64,000 nt of DNA from Thermoprotei archaeon (GTDB lineage: Archaea; Thermoproteota; Thermoprotei; Thermoproteales; B15-G16), in contig QMRC01000005.1 of the NCBI GenBank assembly GCA_003649205.1, positions 59,821 to 123,820 of the forward strand, in the 5' to 3' direction. Shown piece by piece: positions 42,761-50,712 of this stretch. Below the pieces are notes generated by a model. The model saw nothing but the letters and a program-made list of their open reading frames with translations, had not been told where the DNA came from and did no database searches. How positions within the stretch are numbered: the stretch's first letter is position 1; each line of letters opens with the position of its first letter. The position numbers were made by a program, and so were the translations under genes.

Positions 42761-43987
42761 TTGAGTGAAGTACCTGTCATTGAAGGTGGTAAGTCGATTA
42801 TAGGTAGAAGAATTGAGGCTTGGGCACCAATTGATGATGATGATATTAAAGCCGTTGTCGAGGTTCTCAAGAGTGGTAGATTAAGCCAATTAGTTGGTAC
42901 TAAGGTTCAGGAATTCGAGAACTTCTTTGCTCGGTACCACGGTGTTAAGCACTGTATTGCTGTATCCAACGGCTCAGTTGCTCTCTACATAGCATTGAAA
43001 GCCTTAGGCGTAGGACCTGGTGATGAAGTTCTAGTACCTGCATTTACATTCGTATCAACAGCAACCTGCGTGGTATACGCCAATGCTGTACCCGTATTTG
43101 TTGATGTTAGTAGAGAGACCTTTAACATGGATCCATGTGACCTAGAGGATAAGTTGAGGAAGCACAGAGATAGAGCTAAAGCTGTAATTGTTGTCCACCT
43201 CTGTGGACATCCAGCTGAGATGGATGACATAGTCAAGATATGTAGGGAGTATGGAGTTTACCTAATTGAGGATTGTGCTCAAGCTGTGGGTGCTGAGTAT
43301 AGAGGTAGGAAGGTAGGTACATTCGGTGATCTTGGTTGCTTTAGCTTCTACCAGACTAAGAACTTAACAACAGGAGAGGGTGGTGCCATAATCACGAACA
43401 ATGATGAATTAGCTAAGCTCTGCAAGATGATACGTTGTCATGGTGAAGAGACAAGGTACGAACATGTGATGCTAGGTTTCAACTTCAGAATGACTGAGCT
43501 ACAGGCAGCACTAGGAATCTCACAGCTCAGAAAGCTAGATAGGTTAAATGAGAGGAGGAGAGAGATAGCTAAGGTATATACTGAGGCCCTATCTAAGAGC
43601 GATCTCCTTATATTACCAAGCGAGAAACCCTACGTCAAGCACGTGTGGCACATATACAATGTTCTCCTCCATGTAGAGAAGATGAGAGTTAGTAGGGATT
43701 ACTTCGTTAAAGCACTTAAAGCTGAAGGAGCTATAGTATCGGTATGTTATCCTAAGCCAATCTACAGACAATTACTATTCCAAGAACTTAGAGGTCATGG
43801 GAAGGGTTGCCCTTGGTCATGTCCATACTATGGGAAGACCATCTCGTACAAAGACATTAAGTGCCCAAATACAGAGTGGATATGTGAACGAGTCTTTACA
43901 CTATACACATTCCCAACACTAAGTAATGAAGATGCTGAACTTATGGCAAAAGCAGTACTGAAGCTTCTCAACTACTATAGGAAGTAG
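42761..43987 (+). CDS. DegT/DnrJ/EryC1/StrS-type sugar aminotransferase
   Basis: The PLP enzyme of about 408 residues has AVSNGSVALYIALKALGVGPGDEV, VPAFTFVSTATCVVYANAVPVFVDV, LIEDCAQAVGAEY and the PLP lysine in CFSFYQTKNLTTGEGG. It makes amino sugars from keto-sugar nucleotides for surface glycans or other aminations. No ATG is available; TTG at 42761 has GGGGA about 5 nt upstream and is preferred over the TTG at 42749. A Cys-rich insert (GKGCPWSCPYYG) near residue 345 is unusual. It could feed the GT2 enzymes in this window. Confidence 0.88.
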   Translation: MSEVPVIEGGKSIIGRRIEAWAPIDDDDIKAVVEVLKSGRLSQLVGTKVQEFENFFARYHGVKHCIAVSNGSVALYIALKALGVGPGDEVLVPAFTFVSTATCVVYANAVPVFVDVSRETFNMDPCDLEDKLRKHRDRAKAVIVVHLCGHPAEMDDIVKICREYGVYLIEDCAQAVGAEYRGRKVGTFGDLGCFSFYQTKNLTTGEGGAIITNNDELAKLCKMIRCHGEETRYEHVMLGFNFRMTELQAALGISQLRKLDRLNERRREIAKVYTEALSKSDLLILPSEKPYVKHVWHIYNVLLHVEKMRVSRDYFVKALKAEGAIVSVCYPKPIYRQLLFQELRGHGKGCPWSCPYYGKTISYKDIKCPNTEWICERVFTLYTFPTLSNEDAELMAKAVLKLLNYYRK

Positions 43988-44036
43988 TTTAAAATGGAGA
44001 TTCACTTAAATCTCAGACATCACAATACCTAACAGG

Positions 44037-44095
44037 TCCTCTTGACGCGGGATGAGACCCGTGGGATGATAGAGGATCTCCCGGCCTTCTAAACA
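44037..44095 (+). ncRNA. Candidate kink-turn hairpin RNA (H/ACA-like, incomplete)
   Basis: A folded segment in the 139-bp gap: TCCTCT (44037-44042) pairs with AGAGGA (44071-44076). Inside lie TGA (44043-44045) opposite GGATGAT (44064-44070), the arrangement of an L7Ae-binding kink-turn, capped by CGCGGG/CCCGTG with a 6-nt loop. An ACA at 44093-44095 lies 16 nt beyond the stem, at the correct distance for an H/ACA sRNA, but I could not find the basal stem strand upstream. It may be a degenerate guide RNA or an mRNA leader element. Confidence 0.35.
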
Positions 44096-44126
44096 ACCCT
44101 AACTCAACTTTACTCCCAAAGCTTAC

Positions 44127-44906
44127 TTAGTGAGATGCTGAGAGTGGCCAGGAATGAGCTGGTGAGCGATGATTGCATGTCCGGTTTCTGAGACCACGTG
44201 TGTACAAATCGAGGAGTACGTCAATGCACCTATGTGCTCTACCAAACCTAAGCCATCTCAGTACCTTAACTTCTCTAAAGAGTGCTCTGAGCACCTTCGC
44301 CAGTACATCTCTTCCACCTAGCTGAGCAATTACAGTGATAAATAGTTCACTAGAGTACGTTGGTTCTGCTATTATACCTGCATCACCAAGCACTATGTGA
44401 TACAGCTTACCTTTCCTGCAGACCTTACCATCAAGATCCTGAGTAACAAGCTTGATTAGCTTGAGAAGTGGCATAATAACCTTCATACTCACAACGTACG
44501 GCGGTATTCCCTCAATCTCCAGGTATCTGTGAAGTAGGGAATTGAGTACTTTCTCACCGACACCTACACCATCACCAGAAGGTACGTAATCTTCAAAGAA
44601 CAACTCATCGATTAACCTATAGTATACTCGAGGTCTACTAGCTACATAGACATAGCACTCAAAAATACCCTTGGTATGTACGACAACGGTATCAATTACA
44701 TAGACATCTCCTCTACACCAAGCAGGAACAACCTCACTACACACCTTAATACCGGATCCAGGAATCTTGACTAAGTACTTACCCTCACCAAAACCCTCAC
44801 GAACATCAACAATGCAATTCTCTGAGTAGTTAAGAGACAATACCTTATCACCACACTTAACGGGGATGCTACTGTAGTCTGGTGTCAGCACTAGCTTTTC
44901 TATCAT
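44127..44906 (-). CDS. Unrecognised 259-residue protein
   Basis: No family recognised. The first about 230 residues look like a normal alpha/beta protein with Cys residues at PVKCGDK, ENCIVD and VPAWCRGD that might bind metal. The last about 26 residues (from GLRNRT) are compositionally odd (Arg/His/Ser/Trp-rich) and lie over DNA with short hairpins and box-like motifs (GATGATT, CTGA). The true 3' end may therefore have been remodelled or overlap an RNA. ATG start is clear, with a 95-bp gap upstream. Confidence 0.5.
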   Translation of the reverse strand: MIEKLVLTPDYSSIPVKCGDKVLSLNYSENCIVDVREGFGEGKYLVKIPGSGIKVCSEVVPAWCRGDVYVIDTVVVHTKGIFECYVYVASRPRVYYRLIDELFFEDYVPSGDGVGVGEKVLNSLLHRYLEIEGIPPYVVSMKVIMPLLKLIKLVTQDLDGKVCRKGKLYHIVLGDAGIIAEPTYSSELFITVIAQLGGRDVLAKVLRALFREVKVLRWLRFGRAHRCIDVLLDLYTRGLRNRTCNHRSPAHSWPLSASH

Positions 44907-45001
44907 GTACTCACCTATGTAGTAGTTGAGGAGATGAGGTAAAAGAGGGTATTGAACACTTTAAGCGAGGTAGTTATAGGTCATAGGATTGTAGAGGATA
45001 G

Positions 45002-45193
45002 TCATTCCAACTTTAACTCTCGTAGTAACCTCTTCAAACGTGGATCATGCGTTACAGCGTGGTATATAGCATCTTCAACACTACATACACGAGTACCACA
45101 CCTACGACACTTCCAGTGCTTTTGCCCCCCTTCTTCAACCACTTCGTACAAGTGCACTAGCTCTCTAGGGAGTTCAGGTAGTGACGTAATCAC
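45002..45193 (-). CDS. Small C2H2 zinc-finger protein
   Basis: The 63-residue protein has one classical C2H2 finger: CRRCGTRV, spacer, then the two His of AIYHAVTH, followed by a basic helix (DPRLKRLLRELKLE). The GTG start overlaps the stop of the upstream gene (TAGTG), so it is coupled to it. Single-finger proteins of this kind occur widely in archaea and are presumed DNA- or RNA-binding. Confidence 0.7.
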   Translation of the reverse strand: MITSLPELPRELVHLYEVVEEGGQKHWKCRRCGTRVCSVEDAIYHAVTHDPRLKRLLRELKLE

Positions 45194-45672
45194 TACCTCA
45201 CTGGTCTCAAGATCTTTACTGTACCGTAACCTGTGAGTAAATCCTTTATTAGATTTAGAGGTTCTTGATCTAAACTCTCGAAACCTATTATCTTAACTTC
45301 ACCTGGGTACACATGTACGTAGTGATCTATGTCGAAACGAATAACAACGTCATTTGTACCGAAGACCACCTTGAAATTCCTTCTTGAATTAATTAACCTC
45401 TCTACAACCTTCGCTACTAAATCTAGTTGTGCTTTAGAGATTCTCCTCCTACCTCTATGTCTACGAGCTAACTTAAGCTCCTCTTCACCAATACCCTTCC
45501 TAATACCGTGAACTGAGTCAATGAGTACTAGCTCACCTTCGTAACCCTTAATCTCGAAGTTCTCACATTGCTCAACTTTCTTAAGTACATCACTAGGCTT
45601 TAACCTCTCCATAGCTCCACCAACAACATCTAAGGAAACATCTAAAAATAAGTTAGTACCGTGAACTAGCAT
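45193..45672 (-). CDS. Unrecognised 159-residue protein
   Basis: I do not recognise this protein. A central basic stretch RRHRGRRRISKAQLDLVAKV and the following VVFGTNDVVIRFDID strands suggest a small nucleic-acid-interacting alpha/beta domain. It is coupled by a 1-bp overlap to the C2H2 zinc-finger gene, so they may act together. It is divergent from the small zinc-ribbon/SerRS operon. Confidence 0.5.
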   Translation of the reverse strand: MLVHGTNLFLDVSLDVVGGAMERLKPSDVLKKVEQCENFEIKGYEGELVLIDSVHGIRKGIGEEELKLARRHRGRRRISKAQLDLVAKVVERLINSRRNFKVVFGTNDVVIRFDIDHYVHVYPGEVKIIGFESLDQEPLNLIKDLLTGYGTVKILRPVR

Positions 45673-45733
45673 AGGGCATTTATTGAGGTAAACTAGATTA
45701 CCACCTTAAAGGATTGTGTCTTGTGGTGTGGAG

Positions 45734-45889
45734 ATGAAGGGTATTGAGTACTGCCCATCTTGCAGTAGTAGGATGATTGTAAGGAGTGTACGAAGGTACT
45801 ACAGCTCAATCTTCCAATCCTATGTCCAGGAGATAGTTTTTGTATGCCCAAACTGTTCTATAAAGATAACTCACTACGACATTTTGTGA
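45734..45889 (+). CDS. Mini zinc-ribbon protein (51 residues)
   Basis: The 51-residue frame MKGIEYCPSCSSRM... has CPSC near the start (C7, C10) and CPNC at 38-41, a four-cysteine zinc ribbon. ATG follows GGTGTGGAG by 2-3 nt. Its stop lies 10 bp before the serS2 ATG, so they form an operon. Function is unknown; a translation or transcription accessory role is guesswork. Confidence 0.65.
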   Translation: MKGIEYCPSCSSRMIVRSVRRYYSSIFQSYVQEIVFVCPNCSIKITHYDIL

Positions 45890-45899
45890 GGTGCAAGTC

Positions 45900-47435
45900 A
45901 TGAAGTTCATACTTAGTGGAAGAATTGAAGCTAGCTCAGAGCTAGATCAGTTGAGAGAGGTAGTTGCTGAAGCTTTGAAGAGAGCTGAAGAGACAGTACT
46001 GCGTAAAGGGGTACCGAAGGGTCAGGAGGGTGCTCACGTACTGAGTTGGTCTATTGAGGGTAGGCTCATCAGAGTAAGCATTGAAGGTAGTAGGTGGGTT
46101 AGAGCACATGTAGCACTCAAGCGATTACAGAAGTTCTTAGCTGAGCAGCTTGCTAGGTATAGGGTAGGTGTGAGGAGAGTTTACTGTGATGAGTACGTAA
46201 TCGAGTTACCTAGACCATTCAACGAGAGGATTGTAGAGAACCTACACTACTACGATAAGGTTAAACACGTTGAGGTATCTGATACAGGTGTCAAGATAGT
46301 ACTACATGACTTAACTGAAACTGAGCTTGAGCGTGGTGATATTGATCGCTTAGTTAGATTAGTTACGTCACCACCTAGAACTATTAGAGATGAGTTAGCA
46401 GGTAAGGTAGGTAAGGTAATTGCTCAATCACCACCGAAAAAGCATTACCTAGAAGGTAATCCAACTGAATTAGCTGAGAAACTGGGTTGGGCTGTGAGAT
46501 TTCCAGGTAGAGCACAGTGGATATACTTACCACCAATGGCAGCACTCATAAGGGCAATACGTGACATATTTTACGAGTACGTAGCTAAACCACTTGGCTT
46601 CATAGAGGTACTCTTCCCCAAGCTAATACCGATAGAGATCGCCTTCAGAGCTAGGAAGCTACAGGGTGAACCTGGTGGAATGTACTACGTTTGCGTACCT
46701 AGGTATAGAGAGAAGGAGAAGTACATACCATTCCAAATAAAGGCAGAGATAACACAGGAATTACCCATGGATGAACTTAAGAAACTACTCGAGGAACCTA
46801 GCTACATACTCGATCCTATTCAGTGCCTTCCATTCTACCAGCTCTACAGAGGTAGAGTACTGAGGAAGGAAGACCTACCCATCAAGGTTGTTGAGTGCGG
46901 TGGTCCAACATACAGGTTTGAGGCAGGTGGTGCTAGAGGTCTAGAGAGAGTTGATGAGTTTTGGAGAATGGAGCATGTATGGCTTGGATTACCTGAGCAA
47001 TGTATTGAGATAAGGAATGAAGTGATGAAGAAGGTAGTTGAGGTAGTTGATAAGGTACTCGATCTAGAGTGGAGAATACAGTTTGCTGGAGATACGTTCT
47101 TCCTAGCTGAAGACCAGAGAATAGACGAGGATATACAGATACCGAGTGATCCTAAGTACGAGCTCCAGATCTACCTACCATATAGAGGTCCCAGGGACAG
47201 TACGGAAAAGGATGTTTGGCTAGCGTGCGCATCATTTAATCTAGCAGGTAATCACTACACTAAGTACTTCGGAATTAAGTGTGCAACCGGTGAAGTACTA
47301 TGGACTGGTTGCTGCGGTATAGGGCTTACTAGAATGGCATTAGCGTTCATAGCTCAGAAGGGGTTTGATACAAGTAACTGGCCTGAAGAGGTGCGAAAGA
47401 GAGTTGGTGAGATCAAGAAACTACCTGGTCTATAG
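45900..47435 (+). CDS. serS2: Type-2 (methanogen-type) seryl-tRNA synthetase
   Basis: This 511-residue class II synthetase is not the common SerRS. It matches the zinc-dependent archaeal form: N-terminal tRNA-binding domain (1-165), then YLEGNPTELAEKLGWAVRF, DPIQCLPFYQLYRGR (zinc Cys), VVECGGPTYRFEAGGARG, ERVDEFWRMEHVWLG, and motif 3 TGCCGIGLTRMALAF near the C-terminus (second zinc Cys). It charges tRNA-Ser. This form is found mainly in methanogens. ATG at 45900 with GAGGTG 6 nt upstream is preferred to the GTG at 45891. Confidence 0.92.
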   Translation: MKFILSGRIEASSELDQLREVVAEALKRAEETVLRKGVPKGQEGAHVLSWSIEGRLIRVSIEGSRWVRAHVALKRLQKFLAEQLARYRVGVRRVYCDEYVIELPRPFNERIVENLHYYDKVKHVEVSDTGVKIVLHDLTETELERGDIDRLVRLVTSPPRTIRDELAGKVGKVIAQSPPKKHYLEGNPTELAEKLGWAVRFPGRAQWIYLPPMAALIRAIRDIFYEYVAKPLGFIEVLFPKLIPIEIAFRARKLQGEPGGMYYVCVPRYREKEKYIPFQIKAEITQELPMDELKKLLEEPSYILDPIQCLPFYQLYRGRVLRKEDLPIKVVECGGPTYRFEAGGARGLERVDEFWRMEHVWLGLPEQCIEIRNEVMKKVVEVVDKVLDLEWRIQFAGDTFFLAEDQRIDEDIQIPSDPKYELQIYLPYRGPRDSTEKDVWLACASFNLAGNHYTKYFGIKCATGEVLWTGCCGIGLTRMALAFIAQKGFDTSNWPEEVRKRVGEIKKLPGL

Positions 47436-47436
47436 T

Positions 47437-47508
47437 TTGTCCCCCGCCTACATCACGCAGTTTCATCGCGTGCACATGCACGCTCACTGCGCTTCCCCGG
47501 CGGGGGTG
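47437..47508 (-). ncRNA. H/ACA box guide RNA
   Basis: On the minus strand the RNA folds as a single hairpin ending in ACA (complement of 47438-47440). The basal stem CCCCCGCC/GGCGGGGG (47499-47506 with 47441-47448) leads to an open internal loop (GGGGAA / TGATGTA). Above it are stem GCGCAG/CTGCGT, a kink-turn (TGA opposite GATGAAA), and an upper stem GCGTGC/GCACGC with a 4-nt loop. The distance from the pocket to ACA is 15 nt and from pocket to kink-turn 5-6 bp, matching archaeal H/ACA sRNAs that guide pseudouridylation by Cbf5. Target was not determined. Confidence 0.82.
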
Positions 47509-47555
47509 CCAAAGACTGTATTTTACGCTCTTAAATTTTTATGTGAGTTCTTGCG

Positions 47556-48293
47556 GTGGTTATTGTGTTTGCAGTTTCGACCTGGTGCTTCTTCACTCTA
47601 CCTCTCGTTCCAGTACTAAAGTTTCTGCGTAGTAGGGGTATTCAAGTAATTGAGTTGTGGTGTGATAGGTCTCATCTAGATCCATTCATGTCCCCTATAG
47701 AGGCTATGCGAAGAGTTGTAGAGATTACTAGGGAGCTTGGTATTGAGATTCGTTCTCTACATATTCCATGTGAAGTGAGGATTCGTGATATGAATAGACT
47801 CTTAGTGTTCTTAGATGAAATGTCTAAACTAGGTTCTCTAACCTACATTATTCTCCATCCACAAAGTGATATTGAAGTTATGAAGAGGCTTGCTGAGGAA
47901 GTGCATAGTAGGGGCATTCGAATTCTCTTAGAGAATTCCATGGAGTTTGGTGATCTTAATGAATTGCTTAATCTAGTTAAGCTGTGTGGTCTTGATGGTT
48001 TATGTCTTGACCTTGGTCATCTACTAATTCACTACGGTGTAATTCATGTAGCTAAAGCATTTAAGTACATGAATCAAGTTAAGACAATTCACCTACACGA
48101 TAATGATTCAATGCTCGACCTACACCTCATGGTGGGTAGTGGTGTCTTTCCATACCATGTGCTATGTGAGCTAGTTAAGGAATTTAATCCTCAGGATGTG
48201 GTTACTGAGGTTTACTATGGGTACTATGGTGATGATCCAAGTACCCTAGTTGATAAAGTGAAGAGGTTCTGCTACTCAATTGGTATGGTATAG
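47556..48293 (+). CDS. Sugar phosphate isomerase/endonuclease IV-like TIM barrel protein
   Basis: The 245-residue protein has the xylose-isomerase-like TIM-barrel pattern: VIELWCDRSHLDPF, IRSLHIPCEV, YIILHPQSD, ILLENSMEFGDL, LCLDLGHLLIHYG, IHLHDNDSMLDLH. The Glu/Asp/His series forms the divalent metal site of AP endonuclease 2 family proteins; the substrate could be a sugar. A TATA-like TTAAATTTTTA lies about 25 bp before the GTG start, so the mRNA is likely leaderless. It overlaps the convergent Lrp gene by 22 bp. Confidence 0.8.
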   Translation: MVIVFAVSTWCFFTLPLVPVLKFLRSRGIQVIELWCDRSHLDPFMSPIEAMRRVVEITRELGIEIRSLHIPCEVRIRDMNRLLVFLDEMSKLGSLTYIILHPQSDIEVMKRLAEEVHSRGIRILLENSMEFGDLNELLNLVKLCGLDGLCLDLGHLLIHYGVIHVAKAFKYMNQVKTIHLHDNDSMLDLHLMVGSGVFPYHVLCELVKEFNPQDVVTEVYYGYYGDDPSTLVDKVKRFCYSIGMV

Positions 48294-48724
48294 TCCTCTT
48301 TAATAACTCTGAGAACAACCATAGTTGTTGTGTTGAGTACACCATCTAGCTTTCCTATCTCATCCAGTACCTTAGCTAGCTCCTCTCTACTACCTACTCT
48401 AACCTTAAGTATAGCGTAGTAGTCGCCAGTCACATCATAGATCTCGCATATGCTGTTCATGGTCTTTAACCTCTCCAAGATACTATCGTACTTCCTAGGT
48501 TCAGCTCTAATCGCTATTATAGCGGTCAGGGTCTTACCCACCTTCTCAGGATCAATAATTGCTTGGAACTTCCTTATTACCCCATTCCTACGTAACTTCC
48601 TTACCCTTAGGTGAACTGTTGCTTCGCTAACACCTAATCTCTTAGCTATTTCAGAGAATGGAATTCTACAATTTTCCTGAAGGATCTTCAGTATCTCTTT
48701 ATCGATGTGATTCAGCTCTACCAT
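48272..48724 (-). CDS. Lrp/AsnC family transcriptional regulator
   Basis: The 150-residue protein has an N-terminal winged HTH (LNHIDKEILKILQENCRIPFSEIAKRLGVSEATVHLRVRKLRRNGVI-type layout, residues 3-50) and a C-terminal RAM ligand-binding domain (TAIIAIRA, YDVTGDYYAILKV). The ATG at 48724 (MVELNHIDKEIL), directly after GGTGGGGGTC, is preferred to a longer start at 48751. Effector and targets are unknown; the RimK-like gene is divergent with a 232-bp gap. Confidence 0.9.
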   Translation of the reverse strand: MVELNHIDKEILKILQENCRIPFSEIAKRLGVSEATVHLRVRKLRRNGVIRKFQAIIDPEKVGKTLTAIIAIRAEPRKYDSILERLKTMNSICEIYDVTGDYYAILKVRVGSREELAKVLDEIGKLDGVLNTTTMVVLRVIKEDYTIPIE

Positions 48725-48956
48725 GACCCCCACCGAGTACTTAGTTAACAATCTGTTACTGTAGTTTTAAAGGTAGTGAATTTAGAGCTTATGTACACTA
48801 CGAGTATACTCAAGGAATCTTTAACTACTTAAAGTCTATTACTGCACTATTCCTGCTCAAGCATCTATTTCAATATGTTTCGGTCATGCTATTGTGAGGA
48901 AGTATTTTAAGTGAGGATCATTGTGATTTTGGTGACTGCATAGTAATGGTGATGGT
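48725..48956. promoter_or_regulatory. Divergent intergenic region, lrp-like / RimK-like
   Basis: A 232-bp A+T-rich gap. GTATTTTAAGTG near 48902 can serve as TATA for the rightward gene, whose ATG is preceded by GGTGATGG. GTTTTAAAGG around 48765-48775 may serve the leftward one. No ORF or folded RNA was seen. Lrp self-regulation through this gap is likely from family behaviour only. Confidence 0.35.
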
Positions 48957-49847
48957 ATGAGGATAGCTGTTGTTCACGATACTCTTAGACCAACCTACAC
49001 ATCAAAGCAATTACTTAGAGCAATCAAGGAGCTTGGTGGTACACCAGTATATATACCACTTAGCTTCCTCTCTGTTGAAGTTTCCTCTGAAGAACCCTTC
49101 AAGATTAGAGGTAAAGTGCTCTCTCTCGATGGTGTATTAGTTAGGTCTATTGGCTTTACACTTGATGTTGATCAATTTGTGTTTAGGGCTGCCATCCTTC
49201 TCCACATGGAGGAAACAGGTATCTATGTAATGAACCCCATACTATCGTTACTGAGGTCTAGGAATAAGTACCTGAGCTTGGTCTCACTTAAGAGGGCAGG
49301 TATTTTAGTACCCTTCACGTTAGTAACCGAGGATATTTGGTATGCATATGAAGTAATTAAGAAGTTAGGTGATGTAGTGATAAAGCCAATTCAAGGTTCA
49401 AGAGGTTACGGTGCAATGAGGTTTAAAGACGCAGACCTAGCTTACGAAGTCATGAGGACACTAATTAGCTTTAGAAAACCTATCTACGTACAGCAATTTA
49501 TTGAGAAACCAGGTCGTGATATACGTGCCTTCGTTGTTGGTGAGAGGGTTATAGCCGCCATGTACAGGATAGCGCCTGAAGGTTCGTGGAAGACGAACAT
49601 TGCTCAAGGAGGTAAGGGTGTACCCTGTAAGTTAACACCAGATCTAGAGGATCTAGCTATTAAAGCTGTTAAGGCTCTTGGTCTATGGTATGGTGGTGTC
49701 GACATTGTAGAGAGTAAAGATGGACCTATGGTACTTGAAGTGAATGGAACGCCTGACTGGAGAGGTCTTGAAGCGGTTACTGGCGTTAATCCAGCTAGAG
49801 AAATCGTTGAATATCTTATACGTAAGATAAAGGGTGTTGAGCAATGA
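48957..49847 (+). CDS. RimK-type ATP-grasp ligase (second copy; CofF/MptN-like)
   Basis: The 296-residue ATP-grasp protein parallels the one at 20244: DGVLVRSIGFTLDVDQFVFRAAIL, NKYLSLVSLKRAGILVP, KPIQGSRGYGAMRF, VQQFIEKPGRDIRAFVVGE, WKTNIAQGGKG and VLEVNGTPDWRGLE. These motifs fit alpha-glutamyl ligases of the MptN/CofF/LysX group. The adjacent small protein is not LysW (no acidic EDWGE tail), arguing against lysine synthesis. With MptN likely at 20244, this may be CofF, capping F420 with alpha-glutamate; this is inference. Confidence 0.75.
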   Translation: MRIAVVHDTLRPTYTSKQLLRAIKELGGTPVYIPLSFLSVEVSSEEPFKIRGKVLSLDGVLVRSIGFTLDVDQFVFRAAILLHMEETGIYVMNPILSLLRSRNKYLSLVSLKRAGILVPFTLVTEDIWYAYEVIKKLGDVVIKPIQGSRGYGAMRFKDADLAYEVMRTLISFRKPIYVQQFIEKPGRDIRAFVVGERVIAAMYRIAPEGSWKTNIAQGGKGVPCKLTPDLEDLAIKAVKALGLWYGGVDIVESKDGPMVLEVNGTPDWRGLEAVTGVNPAREIVEYLIRKIKGVEQ

Positions 49848-49999
49848 CTAAGTGGTTACTTAGGTGTACTAAGTGCGGTAATGTACGAGTGCTGGAGGTA
49901 GGTTACGATCTTAGAGCGTTCAAAAAGATGTACATATTCTGTCCCAAGTGCAGGAGAAATACACATCACGAAATAGTCTCAGTACAAGTTGAGGAGTGA
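49844..49999 (+). CDS. Mini zinc-ribbon protein (51 residues)
   Basis: The 51-residue frame MTKWLLRCTKCGNVR... has CTKC (8-11) and CPKC (33-36), a zinc ribbon, followed by a basic RRNTHHE. Its ATG overlaps the RimK-like stop (ATGA), so it is translationally coupled and may be a partner or carrier for the ligase. It lacks the acidic C-terminus of LysW. Confidence 0.72.
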   Translation: MTKWLLRCTKCGNVRVLEVGYDLRAFKKMYIFCPKCRRNTHHEIVSVQVEE

Positions 50000-50001
50000 G
50001 C

Positions 50002-50619
50002 TTACGACGAATTAACTCTAGTCAGTAGTTCCTCACATCGGCACTTCAGTCTCTCAAGTATCAATACATTGAGCATCAAATCCTCTAACTCACATCTACA
50101 CGACTTAACTACCTCACGAAGCTTACGCAATTCCTTCACGTCACTAGTCAAGAATATTCTAGCCTTAGTAGTGTCGTACTTCACTGCTCTATCTCTCAAC
50201 CTAGAACTATATTCAGAGATCTTCTCATCAATAACCTTCATCAGTTCCCTAAGTCTAACTACAGCATCCTCACGACGATCCTCATCAATAGCCTTCTCGA
50301 TCTCGCAAATACGCTCAATCAAGTCATCGACTTCAGAAACTCTACCTTCACCACTCTTATCAACATAAACCAACTTCCCATCCTTAACCAAGACTTTACT
50401 AGCATCGACAACACACAACCTACCATCAGATAGCTGAATCTCAACGGCCTTAGGCCTACCGGTCTTCGAAGAAATTAAAATCCTACGAATAACACCCAAC
50501 TTAGCACCATCAACACCATACAACCCCCTATCAATACCTCTTAAAAGCTCTCTCAACTTACTAACATCAACTTGACTAAGCTGAGTACTGTCAGTACTTG
50601 ACTTCCTGAATAAGTCCAT
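50002..50619 (-). CDS. PRC-barrel plus coiled-coil protein, CdvA-like
   Basis: The 205-residue protein starting MDLFRKSS has a PRC-barrel-like module (GAKLGVIRRILISSKTGRPK, VEIQLSDGRLCVVDASKVLVKDGKLVYVD; about 38-88) and a long charged coiled coil (about 95-170), then a Cys-containing C-terminal helix. Thermoproteota CdvA, which recruits ESCRT-III (CdvB) to membranes in cell division, has this order. CdvB and CdvC are not adjacent, so this is a tentative call. A longer frame to 50688 is rejected because a TATA-like element lies inside it. Confidence 0.5.
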   Translation of the reverse strand: MDLFRKSSTDSTQLSQVDVSKLRELLRGIDRGLYGVDGAKLGVIRRILISSKTGRPKAVEIQLSDGRLCVVDASKVLVKDGKLVYVDKSGEGRVSEVDDLIERICEIEKAIDEDRREDAVVRLRELMKVIDEKISEYSSRLRDRAVKYDTTKARIFLTSDVKELRKLREVVKSCRCELEDLMLNVLILERLKCRCEELLTRVNSS

Positions 50620-50712
50620 GAACAGTGACACAATCAACACCAGAGAGACTCTACAAACTATTGTGAATAAAGGTAATGTTTCAGTCACAATAGACTACAC
50701 TAGGGAATATCC

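Noticed and set aside
44140..44195. C/D box sRNA candidate from GATGATT and CTGA
   Set aside because: No proper C box (no R-TGATGA) and spacing is off; retained only as an observation.
45891..45893. GTG at 45891 as serS2 start
   Set aside because: ATG at 45900 has a well-spaced GAGGTG and gives a normal N-terminus; the GTG would lie inside the ribosome-binding site.
48957..49999. LysX/LysW lysine-biosynthesis pair
   Set aside because: The small neighbour has a zinc ribbon but lacks the acidic EDWGE-type C-terminus that accepts glutamate in LysW.
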